64,000 bases of DNA from Geminisphaera colitermitum TAV2 (GTDB lineage Bacteria; Verrucomicrobiota; Verrucomicrobiia; Opitutales; Opitutaceae): NCBI RefSeq assembly GCF_000171235.2, contig NZ_ABEA03000157.1, positions 1-64,000 on the forward strand, read 5' to 3'. A program made the position numbers and the translations under genes. Below, piece after piece: positions 28,901 to 37,199 of this stretch (the stretch's first letter is position 1; every line of letters starts with the position of its first letter). The notes beneath the pieces were generated by a model. The model had not been told where the DNA came from, did no database searches, and saw only the letters and a list, made by a program, of their open reading frames with translations.

Positions 28901-29700
28901 AGCCGCCTTGTCCGCGTTTTTTCCACATCATCGCCGGCGCACTACTCATTGCTGTTGAAAGTGCGCTAGTGGCATCGTCCGGGGCTATCGCGTCTGTGGT
29001 ATCCGAAAACAAGTTACCTGAGACACGAGTGCCCCGGGTGGATGCTCCCGTAAAGCTGGATGGACGGGCCAGTGATCCAGCTTGGAAATCGGCGGCGTTT
29101 GTAGAACTGCGCGATTTTTGGGAAAAGCCAGGGGACGCAATGGCGCAACGCACACGCGTGTCGTTGTTGCACGATGGGACAAAGCTTTACCTCGCATTTG
29201 ATTGTGAGGACCGCGACATTTTGGCGGTCCGGACAGCGAAGGAGGACCAGACATTCCGCGACGATTGCATCGAGATAATGCTCGGAGCTCCCATCGAACG
29301 GCTGGCCGATGCCGCGTGTTTGGAAATCAATGCGCTCGGCACGTTGGCGGACTACTACTATCGGCACGCCGACTGGATCAACTATCGCTTCGTTTCGCAG
29401 GCGGAGATCGCGGTCTCGCGCGTGCCTTTGACCGAGTGGAAGGGGATGGGTGGCCAAGGCTACCGGGTGGAAGTGGCGATCCCGTTCGCGGTCTTGCAGC
29501 CTGTGATGAACCTTTTCCCCGAAGAAGGCTCAGCCGGGGCGCCGGGGCATCCTCCCGCAAAACTCCGGGCCAATTTTGCGCGTTGGGATCGGAACGGAGC
29601 CAAGGCGGGCGGTGACCGTTTTACGATTTGGGCAGATCCACGTTTTCCGTTTCCTCATCCGCACCGTCCGGAGCGTTACGGCTGGCTGGTGCTGGAATGA
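28897..29700 (+). CDS. carbohydrate-binding family 9-like secreted protein
   Basis: 267 residues. A signal peptide (HIIAGALLIAVESALVASS) is followed by a CBM9-like domain: VPRVDAPVKLDGRASDPAWKSAAFVELRDFW opens it ('iDG.lddpaW..a'), then TRVSLLHDGTKLYLAFDCEDRDI, FRDDCIEIML ('dD.veiml') and YRVEVAIPFAVL. Such modules bind xylan or other chain ends. Overlaps the preceding gene (ATGA), so the two are coupled. No catalytic domain visible. Confidence 0.82.
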   Translation: MKPPCPRFFHIIAGALLIAVESALVASSGAIASVVSENKLPETRVPRVDAPVKLDGRASDPAWKSAAFVELRDFWEKPGDAMAQRTRVSLLHDGTKLYLAFDCEDRDILAVRTAKEDQTFRDDCIEIMLGAPIERLADAACLEINALGTLADYYYRHADWINYRFVSQAEIAVSRVPLTEWKGMGGQGYRVEVAIPFAVLQPVMNLFPEEGSAGAPGHPPAKLRANFARWDRNGAKAGGDRFTIWADPRFPFPHPHRPERYGWLVLE

Positions 29701-29790
29701 CAGTCGGAACAACGACGCGCAGAGCGGCTGACTGCGGAATGGCAACGGGTCGTTGTTTCCCGCGAGTCCGCCCGTGCGCCGTCGAATCGC

Positions 29791-30804
29791 TCACCAGCGG
29801 TGCGGATGGGGGCCGAAGTTGGCTTCGTAAAAGGGCGCGACGTGCGTGCCGGGCGGGACGATTTCGTCGATCTTGCTCAAGTCGGCTTCGGTGAACGTGA
29901 CGTCGAGCGCGCCAAGGTTGTCCTCAAGTTGCTCAAGCGTGCGCGGGCCAATGATCGGGCTCGTAATGCCGGGCTGGTGAATCGTCCACGCCAACGCGAG
30001 TTGGGCAAGTGTCACGCCTTTGGCGGCGGCCAGCACGGAGAGCGGTTCGATGACGTCATACACGCGTTCGGTGAAACGCTTCGCCTGAATCGGGTTCGGG
30101 TTGGCGTAACGTGAATCCACGGGCACGGGCTGGCCGCGTTGATATTTGCCGGAGAGAAGGCCGCCACCGATGGGGCTCCAAGGGATCAGCGCGAGGCCGA
30201 AGGTGCGGGCGGCGGGGATGAGTTCGCGTTCGATGCGGCGGTCGAGAAGGTTGTAGGGCGGTTGCTCGGAAACGAAACGGTTGAGACCGAGTTCCTTGCT
30301 GGCCCAGAGCGCCTCGACCACCTGCCACGCGGCAAATGTGGTGGTGCCGGCGTAGCGGATTTTGCCGGAGCGGATCAGGTCGTCGAGAGCGCGGAGGGTT
30401 TCGTCGATGGCGATCTCAGGACGCGGACGGTGGATTTGATACAGGTCGATGTAGTCGGTTTGCAGGCGGCGGAGGCTGGCTTCGCATTGCTGGATGATGT
30501 GACGGCGCGAGTTGCCCTGACAGTTGGGATCGGTGTCGTCCATCGAACCGTGGACCTTGGTGGCGAGAAAAATGCGGTCGCGCTTTCCGTTGCGTTTGAG
30601 GGCTTCGCCGGTGAATTCCTCGCTGCGTCCGCGCGAGTAAACGTTGGCTGTATCGAGGATGTTGATACCGGCGTCGATGGCGCGGTCGATGATCCGGCAG
30701 GAGTCGTCGAGTTCGGTGCGGCCACCAAACATCATGCAGCCGAGGGTGAGGGGTGACACTTTGATTCCGGTGCGGCCAAAGAGGCGATAGTCGGTGAGTT
30801 TCAT
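29791..30804 (-). CDS. aldo/keto reductase
   Basis: 337 residues, NADPH-dependent aldo/keto reductase. Catalytic residues of the TIM barrel: Asp in GINILDTANVYSRG, Tyr in the same stretch, Lys in FLATKVHG, and His in IDLYQIHRPRP. The cofactor-binding C-terminal text is QPGITSPIIGPRTLEQLEDNL. Similar to the YajO/voltage-gated-channel beta-like subgroup. 18 bases downstream of the UbiE gene and probably co-transcribed. The substrate is unknown. Confidence 0.9.
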   Translation of the reverse strand: MKLTDYRLFGRTGIKVSPLTLGCMMFGGRTELDDSCRIIDRAIDAGINILDTANVYSRGRSEEFTGEALKRNGKRDRIFLATKVHGSMDDTDPNCQGNSRRHIIQQCEASLRRLQTDYIDLYQIHRPRPEIAIDETLRALDDLIRSGKIRYAGTTTFAAWQVVEALWASKELGLNRFVSEQPPYNLLDRRIERELIPAARTFGLALIPWSPIGGGLLSGKYQRGQPVPVDSRYANPNPIQAKRFTERVYDVIEPLSVLAAAKGVTLAQLALAWTIHQPGITSPIIGPRTLEQLEDNLGALDVTFTEADLSKIDEIVPPGTHVAPFYEANFGPHPHRW

Positions 30805-30822
30805 GGAGCCGATGATAAGGAA

Positions 30823-31560
30823 CTACTCTCCGCGGCGTCCAGTGTGGAGGGCGACGATGCCGAAGGTCATGCGCAGGACTTCGATGTCCTTGAAGCCAGC
30901 CATGCGCAGTTCGTTGCTCATGGCGGTGTGCGTCGGGTAGGTTTCGATGGAACCGCAGAGATAATCGTAGGCGCTTTTGTCTCCTGTAACGATGCGGGCA
31001 ATACGCGGGAGCAGATGTTTCAGGTAGAAAAAATAAACGGGGCGGAACCAGCGCCAGGGTTGGGAAAATTCCAACACATGCACGCGTCCGCCGGGACGAA
31101 GCACGCGGTGCATCTCGCGCAGCGCTTGCAGGCGGCTGGCCATGTTGCGCAGGCCAAAGGAAATTGTGACGGCATCCATGCATTCGTCATCGAGAGGGAG
31201 GTCCATGCCGTCGCCTTGACGGAATTCGATGCGGGCAACAGGGGAGTCCGGCGTTGTCGATGAAACCGGCGCGCGGGCGGTGAAGGCGCGTTGCTTCGCG
31301 GTGGCTTCGTCGAGCATCGGCAGGCAAAAATCCATGCCGGTGATGCGCGTCGCGGGCGGGAGGGCTTGGGCTAGGGCAAAGGCCACGTCGCCGCTGCCAG
31401 TGGCGAGGTCGAGCACGTCGGCGGGCGCGGCGCGGCGCACGCGGCGGACGAGTCGCCAGCGCCACCAGACGTCACTGCCGCCGCTGAGCAGCCGGTTGGC
31501 GAGGTCGTAGCGGCGGGCAATGCGCCCAAACATGGTCTTAACAGCGGCGGGATCAGGCAT
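30823..31560 (-). CDS. ubiE: demethylmenaquinone/ubiquinone methyltransferase (UbiE/MenG)
   Basis: 245 residues. Class I SAM methyltransferase for the C-methylation step of quinone biosynthesis. Motifs: FGRIARRYDLANRLLSGGSD (family signature), DVLDLATGSGDVAFALA (SAM loop), RITGMDFCLPML, AVTISFGLRNM and RVLRPGGRVHVLEFSQP. An open frame extends to GTG 31587, but that codon lies inside the 30-bp inverted repeat, so ATG 31560 is preferred. The organism is probably a menaquinone user, so MenG is the more likely role. Confidence 0.92.
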   Translation of the reverse strand: MPDPAAVKTMFGRIARRYDLANRLLSGGSDVWWRWRLVRRVRRAAPADVLDLATGSGDVAFALAQALPPATRITGMDFCLPMLDEATAKQRAFTARAPVSSTTPDSPVARIEFRQGDGMDLPLDDECMDAVTISFGLRNMASRLQALREMHRVLRPGGRVHVLEFSQPWRWFRPVYFFYLKHLLPRIARIVTGDKSAYDYLCGSIETYPTHTAMSNELRMAGFKDIEVLRMTFGIVALHTGRRGE

Positions 31561-31581
31561 GGTGGGAGAGACTGGTTGTTT

Positions 31582-31677
31582 AACCACTAATGGACACTAA
31601 TAGGCACTAATCTGAGAGGCAGAGGGGGGGGGATTTCGTTGGTATTCATTAGTGCCTATTAGTGTCCATTAGTGGTT
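31582..31677. repeat. 30-bp perfect inverted repeat with internal 10-bp tandem copies
   Basis: Arms 31582-31611 and 31648-31677 are exact complements, with a 36-base loop containing a 9-G run. Each arm contains three tandem copies of CACTAATRGR-type units. It lies between the metW stop and the ubiE start and could terminate metW transcription. Confidence 0.85.
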
Positions 31678-31683
31678 TAAAAA

Positions 31684-32271
31684 TCAGCTTTCAGCTTTTT
31701 CCAGGTCGTAAAGGGCGTAGCCGGCGAGGAGGTTCGGGGCGAAGTTGCAAGTGGTTTTCCAGTCGCCGCGCAGGTGGGCGTGACGAACGATGTGGATGCG
31801 TTTTCTGGCGCAAAATTGTTCGAAATCGTAGATCGTCACCGGATTCGTGGGGCGGCTCTCGTACCACGTTGTCGTGTAAACGGCATTACACGGTTTGCGT
31901 CCGCGAAGGGCGCCGTCGATTCGGTTTTTCCAGTAGGCGTGGTTGACGAAACCGACGGTGACGTTGCGCGCCACGCGGAGTCCTTCAGCGATGGCCTGGC
32001 CGGGGACGGGCAGTTCTTCAAGCGTGCGGGAAAAGATCACGCGGTCGAAATAACCGTCGGGGAAGCGCTGCATGAAGGCGAGCATGTCGGCCTGATGCGC
32101 GGTAAGGCCGCGTCGGATACAGGCGGAGATTTTGTCGAAATCCATGTCCACTCCCACGGCAAACACGTCCTTCGTGTGGCGCAGGTAGTCGAGCAGCACG
32201 CCGCGTCCGCAGCCGAGGTCGAGCACGCGCGAGCGCGGCTCCACCCAGCCGGCGATGATCTGCATGTCCAC
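31684..32271 (-). CDS. metW: methionine biosynthesis protein MetW
   Basis: 195 residues, SAM-methyltransferase fold. MDMQIIAGWVEPRSRVLDLGCGRGVLLDYL, GVDMDFDKI, FPDGYFDRVIFSRTLEELPVP and VNHAYWKNRIDGALRGRKP are the conserved stretches of MetW, which works with homoserine acyltransferase MetX. MetX is not in the window. The family usually has a few residues (K-R-x-D) before this ATG; upstream codons KRSV are present in frame, so the real start may be GTG 32277 or lie beyond the 17-G run (32316-32332), where an ATG (32368) would be in frame only if the run had 16 or 19 bases. Confidence 0.85.
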   Translation of the reverse strand: MDMQIIAGWVEPRSRVLDLGCGRGVLLDYLRHTKDVFAVGVDMDFDKISACIRRGLTAHQADMLAFMQRFPDGYFDRVIFSRTLEELPVPGQAIAEGLRVARNVTVGFVNHAYWKNRIDGALRGRKPCNAVYTTTWYESRPTNPVTIYDFEQFCARKRIHIVRHAHLRGDWKTTCNFAPNLLAGYALYDLEKAES

Positions 32272-32315
32272 GCTGCGCTTGCCGCCGCCGGCGTGCGGAG
32301 CGCGTTGCCGGGCCC

Positions 32316-32332
32316 GGGGGGGGGGGGGGGGG
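32316..32332. repeat. 17-G run upstream of metW
   Basis: Reads as C17 on the metW strand, 38 bases before GTG 32277. Confidence 0.9.
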
Positions 32333-32384
32333 ATGCGTGGTAGGCGGATGCGTGCTTATGGCTGACATGTATGGTGCTGGGAAC

Positions 32385-32580
32385 GGAAACATTTAACGCT
32401 GAACATTGAACATTTAACATTTAGTAATGAACGTTGAATGGCGGCGGTGGCAATGTAAGCGGAGCATCCATTCAGTGTTCAGTTTTTAATGTTAAATATT
32501 AAACGTTAAACGGTTAGTGTTCAATGTTAAGTGTTTGGCATTCTTGAGTCGCAGGGTTCGGGCTAAAGCTCCGAACTACG
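32385..32580. repeat. AT-rich inverted-repeat region
   Basis: Many copies of 'aacrttgaacattnaac' type words in both orientations (e.g. 32396-32440 and 32485-32535). Base composition is far from the surrounding genes; no coding potential. Probably a repeat element remnant upstream of metW and downstream of rpe. Confidence 0.5.
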
Positions 32581-32598
32581 GAGGGGGGGATGTTGGGA

Positions 32599-33261
32599 TT
32601 ACCAGCCCGCCACGGTGGCGGCGAAGGCGGCGCGGTCGGGGGCTTTGAAAAAGGCGGTGCCGGCAACAAAGGTGTCGGTGCCGACGGCAGCGCACTCGGC
32701 GCCGGTGGCAAGGTCGATGCCGCCATCGACTTCGAGGCGGAAACGCAATCCGCGTTCGGCGCGCCAGCGGTCGATTTGGGCGATTTTGGGGAGCATGTCG
32801 CGGCGGAAGGATTGACCGCCGAAGCCGGGTTGCACGGTCATGACGAGCACGAGGTCAACGTGGGCGAGGTGGGGTTCGATGGCGTCGGCGGGAGTGCCGG
32901 GGTTGAGGACGATGCCGTTCTGGCAGCCGAGTTCGCGGATGCGGCGCAGGGTCGCGGCGTGGTCGTAAGCGGGTTCGATGTGGATGCTGATGAGGTTGGC
33001 ACCGGCCTTGGCAAAGGGCTCGATGTAGCGGTGCGGTTCGTCGAGCATGAGGTGGGTGTCGAAAAACAGGCCGGGCAGGGTGGGGCGGAGGTCGGCCACG
33101 GTTTGCGGGCCGAAGGAGAGATTGGGCACGAAGTGTCCGTCCATGATGTCGAGGTGGAGCCAGGGGATCGCATGGCTGGCGACGATTTGCGCGCTGTCGG
33201 CGAGCCGGGCGTGGTTGCCGGCGAGGAGCGACGGTGCAAGGAGGGAGGCGTGGTGTTTCAT
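32599..33261 (-). CDS. rpe: ribulose-phosphate 3-epimerase
   Basis: 220 residues, the usual length. Interconverts ribulose-5-phosphate and xylulose-5-phosphate (pentose phosphate pathway). Signature stretches: LLAPSLLAGNHARLADSAQ, WLHLDIMDGHFVPNLSFGP (metal ligands H, D), FFDTHLMLDEPHRYI, LVLVMTVQPGFGGQSF, FRLEVDGGIDLATG and TDTFVAGTAFF. ATG 33261 gives the standard N-terminus. The in-frame open stretch upstream to 33954 is repeat DNA and antisense of the SGNH gene. Confidence 0.95.
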   Translation of the reverse strand: MKHHASLLAPSLLAGNHARLADSAQIVASHAIPWLHLDIMDGHFVPNLSFGPQTVADLRPTLPGLFFDTHLMLDEPHRYIEPFAKAGANLISIHIEPAYDHAATLRRIRELGCQNGIVLNPGTPADAIEPHLAHVDLVLVMTVQPGFGGQSFRRDMLPKIAQIDRWRAERGLRFRLEVDGGIDLATGAECAAVGTDTFVAGTAFFKAPDRAAFAATVAGW

Positions 33262-33270
33262 TCTGAAAGA

Positions 33271-33449
33271 AAAAATCCCAAAAGGGGAAAATCCCAAAGA
33301 CACAAAGGGGCAAATCCCAAAGATCGGAAAATCCCAAAGATACAAAGGGGCAAATCCCAAAAGGGATCCATGCCTTGGAGTGCTTCGCTTGTTTGGGATC
33401 TGCCGACTTTGTGATTTGGACCTTTGGGATTTGTGACTTGGGATTTCCC
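33271..33449. repeat. interspersed AAATCCCAAA direct and inverted repeats
   Basis: Five direct copies of AAATCCCAAA with spacers such as GGGGC and GACACAAAGG, then three inverted copies of TTTGGGATT near 33391-33445. Not spaced like a CRISPR. Confidence 0.7.
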
Positions 33450-33464
33450 GGCTTCGCCGGGCAT

Positions 33465-34208
33465 TTATTTCAGCAATTCGTCGAGTTTGGCGTCGATGGC
33501 GTCGGCCCATATCTTGTAGCCGGCGGGACTGAGGTGGAGGAAGTCGGGCATGATCGACTTGGAGAGCGAGCCGTCGGGTTGCAGGAATTTTTCTCCGATA
33601 TCGAGGAAAAACACGCGCTGACCGTCGTCGAGGTTGGCGATGATTTTGTTGATCCCGGCGATTTTGACGCGGGCAGGCGTGCCGGGCTTTTCGTTGCGCG
33701 GGAACACGCCGAGGAGCAGCACCTTGGCTTGCGGGGCGCGCTTGCCGAGTTCCTTCACGATGGCGGTGATGCCTTCGGAAATTTGCGCGGCGCTGTCGCG
33801 TCCGGTGTTGTTGGTGCCAATCATGAGGACCACGGCCTTGGGCGCGATGCCGCTGCCGAGCGCGCCGTTTTGCAAACGCCAGAGGACGTGTTCGGTGCGG
33901 TCGCCACCGATGCCGAAGTTGGCGGCCTTGAGCGAGGTGTAGCGTTCGGCCCACACTTGTTTGCCGTTGTTGCTCCAGCCGGCGGTGATCGAGTCACCGA
34001 GAAACATGACTTCGCAACCGTCCTTCTTGGCGGTGGCGATCTGGCGGTTGTGTTGTTCGAGCCACGTGTTGCGCGTCAGGGGGACGGTGGCCGGATTGGG
34101 CTTGGTGGAGCCGCTGGTTTCGGGCTGCTGGGCGAAGGCCGCGACGGAGCCGGTGAGAAGGAGGGTGAAAACAAGCGCAATGCGCGTGACAGGGTTGGTT
34201 GAGATCAT
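33465..34208 (-). CDS. GDSL/SGNH-family esterase
   Basis: 247 residues from ATG 34208 with signal peptide (VTRIALVFTLLLTGSVAAFAQ, cleavage near 24). SGNH blocks: I, VMFLGDSITAGW (catalytic Ser); II, NFGIGGDRTEHVLWRLQNG; III, VVLMIGTNNTG (Asn); V, MPDFLHLSPAGY (Asp, His). The closest type is the platelet-activating-factor acetylhydrolase-like / rhamnogalacturonan acetylesterase group, so deacetylation of a polysaccharide is the best guess. Exported. Confidence 0.9.
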   Translation of the reverse strand: MISTNPVTRIALVFTLLLTGSVAAFAQQPETSGSTKPNPATVPLTRNTWLEQHNRQIATAKKDGCEVMFLGDSITAGWSNNGKQVWAERYTSLKAANFGIGGDRTEHVLWRLQNGALGSGIAPKAVVLMIGTNNTGRDSAAQISEGITAIVKELGKRAPQAKVLLLGVFPRNEKPGTPARVKIAGINKIIANLDDGQRVFFLDIGEKFLQPDGSLSKSIMPDFLHLSPAGYKIWADAIDAKLDELLK

Positions 34209-34362
34209 CGACGCCTTGGATAGCGAAATTGCCCGCGTCCCGACAATCACCAATCTTCGTTGTGACGTCGCCGCCTTCCCGCGTCTCCACGGTACAGCAG
34301 AATCCGTGCTAGAATGTTAATACCGCTTGCCAGATGACGGAGGCGGGTTTCTCTCCTGCGCT

Positions 34363-35292
34363 GTGCCAGCTATCAAACACATCTTTAATGAACTGCATTA
34401 CGAGATGACCCGGAAGATTGCCGAGGGGGGGATGGGCCTTGTCTATGAGGCCGTGCAGCGGGGCGTTGGAAATTTCAGCAAGGTGGTGGCAGTCAAACTC
34501 ATCCGTGAGGAATACTCCACCATCGTCGAATTCCAGAAAAACTTCATTGGCGAAGCCCGGCTGGTGTCCGACCTCATCCACACCAACATCGTCCAGACCT
34601 ATCACCTCGGCCAGATTGGCGGGCAGTATTTCATGGTCATGGAATTTGTTAATGGAGTGAATCTCGAACAATTTCTTGACCGCCACCGCACGCTCGGCCG
34701 CCTCGTGCCGGTGGACATTGCGGTCTTCATCATCTCGCGTGTGGCGCGCGGGCTCGCCTACGCGCATTCGAAGCGCGGGCGGGATGGACGCCCGCTCAAC
34801 ATCGTCCATCGGGACATCGGCCCCAAAAACATCATGATTGCCTACGAGGGCGACGTGAAGCTCACCGACTTCGGCATCGCGAAGGCCCTCGACCTCATGT
34901 ACAACGAGGAAGGCCAGGTCATTGCGGGCAAGGACGAGTATCTCTCGCCCGAGCAGGCCACCTACTCAGTCACCGATGCGCGCGCCGATCTCTTTGGCCT
35001 CGGCATCGTGCTCACCGAACTGCTGCTGGGGAAAAACATCTTTCGCGCGGCCGACCGCCTCGAATCCCGACGCAACATCCTGGAGATGCCCATCCCCCTC
35101 TTCGCCACCCTGCGCCCGGAGATCGATCCCAAGCTCGAACCCATCATCCAGAAACTTCTCACCCGCGACCGCGAACAACGCTACCAGACCGCCAACGAAG
35201 TGCTCAACGATCTCGAACTCTATCTTTACAGCGACGGCTACGGCCCGACCAACGAAAAGCTCGGCGCCTACCTGCGCGAGCTCATGGAATAA
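34363..35292 (+). CDS. serine/threonine protein kinase, atypical catalytic loop
   Basis: 309 residues, a soluble kinase domain with no membrane helix. Gly-rich loop [16 protein letters not shown], beta-3 Lys [12 protein letters not shown]-helix Glu in [14 protein letters not shown] in [12 protein letters not shown], and activation-segment end YLSPEQATY. The catalytic loop is HRDIGPKN: Asp and Asn are present but the usual Lys two residues after Asp is Gly. GTG 34363 is the preferred start; TTG 34327 gives 12 more residues. It lies 68 bases before rpoN on the same strand. Confidence 0.82.
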   Translation: MPAIKHIFNELHYEMTRKIAEGGMGLVYEAVQRGVGNFSKVVAVKLIREEYSTIVEFQKNFIGEARLVSDLIHTNIVQTYHLGQIGGQYFMVMEFVNGVNLEQFLDRHRTLGRLVPVDIAVFIISRVARGLAYAHSKRGRDGRPLNIVHRDIGPKNIMIAYEGDVKLTDFGIAKALDLMYNEEGQVIAGKDEYLSPEQATYSVTDARADLFGLGIVLTELLLGKNIFRAADRLESRRNILEMPIPLFATLRPEIDPKLEPIIQKLLTRDREQRYQTANEVLNDLELYLYSDGYGPTNEKLGAYLRELME

Positions 35293-35360
35293 ACGCGCAG
35301 CCCCGGCCCCGGCTCACGTCTCCGACCACTCACCATCCTACCACACGCCAGCGCCAATAA

Positions 35361-36962
35361 ATGAGCGGCCCATCCTTTAGTCACGAACTCCGGCAGAAAC
35401 AGACGCAGTCCCTGGTCCTTGCGCCGCAACTGCGCCAGTCCCTCAAAATCCTGCAAGTTGCGGCCCTCGACCTGCGCTCCGTCATTCAGGAGGAACTTGA
35501 GTCCAACCCCACCCTCGAAGAACTCTCCGGCGACACCGTCAGCCTCGAACACGAACGCGAAAAACTCGACGCCGGCGACCGTGCCGACGACTCCGGCGGC
35601 GGCAACGATGACGACGGCGGCAACCTCGCCGGGGACGACGGCGCTGGCGGCGATTACGACCGCGGCGCAGGCAACGCTCCCGCCGAACGCGATTCCGATT
35701 CCGACGCCGCCGGTGACCGCGAATCGCTCGATTTTTCCAAGGAGTTCGAAGTCCTCAGCAAGCTCGACGAAGACTGGCGCGACTACATGTCGCAGGCTGG
35801 CGGCAACCAGCCCTACACCTCGGAGGACGCCGAGCGGCGCCAGCACTTTTTTGATTCCCTGGTCAGCGAGACCTCCCTGCAAGAGCACCTCATGCGCCAG
35901 GCCGAGCTTTCCGACCACGCGCCCCACGTCCGCGCCGCGCTCGAACACCTCATCGGCGGCCTCGACGAACGCGGCTTTGCCACGCAGACCCCCTCCGAAG
36001 TTGCCCTGCAAACCGGCCTCCCGCTCGACGCCGTGCAGGAGGCCGCGCGCCTGCTCAAGACCTTTGAACCCGCCGGCATTGGAGCCGCCGACCTCGGCGA
36101 ATGCCTCCTCCTCCAACTCCGCGCCAAAGGCCGTGGCGACAGCCTCGCCGCCCGCATCGTGCGCGACCACATGGCGCTCCTCACCCGCCGCCGCATTCCC
36201 GAGATCGCCCGCAAATCCGGAGCGCACGTGGACGACGTGCAGGAGGCGATTCTGGAGATCGGCGCGCTCGACCCTGCGCCCGGACGCCGTTTCGCGGAGG
36301 ACACCAACCGCGTCGTCACCCCCGACGTCACCGTGGAAAAAGACGACAGTGACGGCGGCGAGAGCGCCGACGGAGGCTGGCGCATCACGCTCAACAGCGA
36401 CTACATCCCGCGTCTCCGAATTTCCAATACCTACCGCGACCTCATTGCCAGAGGCACGCTCAACAAGCAGGAGCGCGACTACCTGCGCGAACGCATTCGC
36501 TCGGGCAAGTTTTTGATCAACTCCATCGAGCAGCGCCAGCAGACCATCGAGCGCATCACGCGCGAGATACTCAAGGTGCAGCGCGAGTTTTTCGAGGAAG
36601 GCGTTTCCAAGCTGCGTCCGCTCACCATGACCCAGATTGCCTCCGCCGTGGGCGTGCACGAGACGACGGTGAGCCGGGCCATTGCCAACAAGTTCATCCA
36701 GACCCCGCATGGTGTGTTTGAAATGAAGTATTTCTTTACACCCGGCTATGCCTCCAGCGGTGGCGAATCCGTGTCCAACACCAGTGTGAAGGAGATGATC
36801 AGCGACCTCATTGCCGGCGAGGATCGCAGCCATCCCCTGAGCGACGAGGAGATTGTCAAAAAACTCTCGGGCAAAGGCATCAAAATCGCCCGCCGCACCG
36901 TTGCCAAATACCGCGAAGAACTGGGCCTGCTCCCCAGCAACCTGCGCCGCGAGTATTCGTAA
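35361..36962 (+). CDS. rpoN: RNA polymerase sigma-54 factor
   Basis: 533 residues. Region I (Gln/Leu-rich: LRQKQTQSLVLAPQLRQSLKILQVAALDL), acidic region II (Asp/Gly-rich, residues ~65-120), core-binding region ~160-280, HTH MTQIASAVGVHETTVSRAIANKFIQTPHGVF and the C-terminal RpoN box ARRTVAKYREELGLLPS (~510). It directs polymerase to -24/-12 promoters and needs an AAA+ activator. The acidic region is longer than in E. coli. 68 bases after a protein-kinase gene. Confidence 0.95.
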   Translation: MSGPSFSHELRQKQTQSLVLAPQLRQSLKILQVAALDLRSVIQEELESNPTLEELSGDTVSLEHEREKLDAGDRADDSGGGNDDDGGNLAGDDGAGGDYDRGAGNAPAERDSDSDAAGDRESLDFSKEFEVLSKLDEDWRDYMSQAGGNQPYTSEDAERRQHFFDSLVSETSLQEHLMRQAELSDHAPHVRAALEHLIGGLDERGFATQTPSEVALQTGLPLDAVQEAARLLKTFEPAGIGAADLGECLLLQLRAKGRGDSLAARIVRDHMALLTRRRIPEIARKSGAHVDDVQEAILEIGALDPAPGRRFAEDTNRVVTPDVTVEKDDSDGGESADGGWRITLNSDYIPRLRISNTYRDLIARGTLNKQERDYLRERIRSGKFLINSIEQRQQTIERITREILKVQREFFEEGVSKLRPLTMTQIASAVGVHETTVSRAIANKFIQTPHGVFEMKYFFTPGYASSGGESVSNTSVKEMISDLIAGEDRSHPLSDEEIVKKLSGKGIKIARRTVAKYREELGLLPSNLRREYS

Positions 36963-36975
36963 CTGAAGAGACTAC

Positions 36976-37081
36976 GGAGGGCGGGTCTCCCGACCCGCCG
37001 ACGGTGCGAAGCACCGGCCCTTCCGTTTTCCCGGATGGGCGCGGCTACGCCGCGTCTGGCGGGTCGGGAGACCCGCCCTCC
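36976..37081. repeat. palindromic repeat: 24-bp perfect arms
   Basis: Left arm 36976-36999 starts GGAGGGCGGGTCTCCC; right arm 37058-37081 is its exact complement. The inner part holds the word CGGATGGGCGCGGC. Relatives at 57991-58185 (interrupted) and 61955-62004. May act as an rpoN terminator. Confidence 0.9.
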
Positions 37082-37111
37082 ACCCTTGGCTGCCATCTGC
37101 GTGAAAGGGCA

Positions 37112-37128
37112 GGGGGGGGGGGGGGGGG
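37112..37128 (+). repeat. 17-G run upstream of the propeller gene
   Basis: 71 bases before the start codon at 37200. Confidence 0.9.
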
Positions 37129-37199
37129 AGGAGCCCCAGCTTATCTGTATCAATGACGGCGCGCTCGTTCTCTGCGGGGTGGCGGATTCAGATGCGCGC

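Noticed and set aside
32018-32420. Small open frames through the 17-G run before metW
   Set aside because: They are Pro/Arg-rich products of the C-run and of repeat DNA; no family or signal.
33271-33449. Possible CRISPR array
   Set aside because: Copies of AAATCCCAAA are short, irregularly spaced and partly inverted; no spacers and no cas genes.
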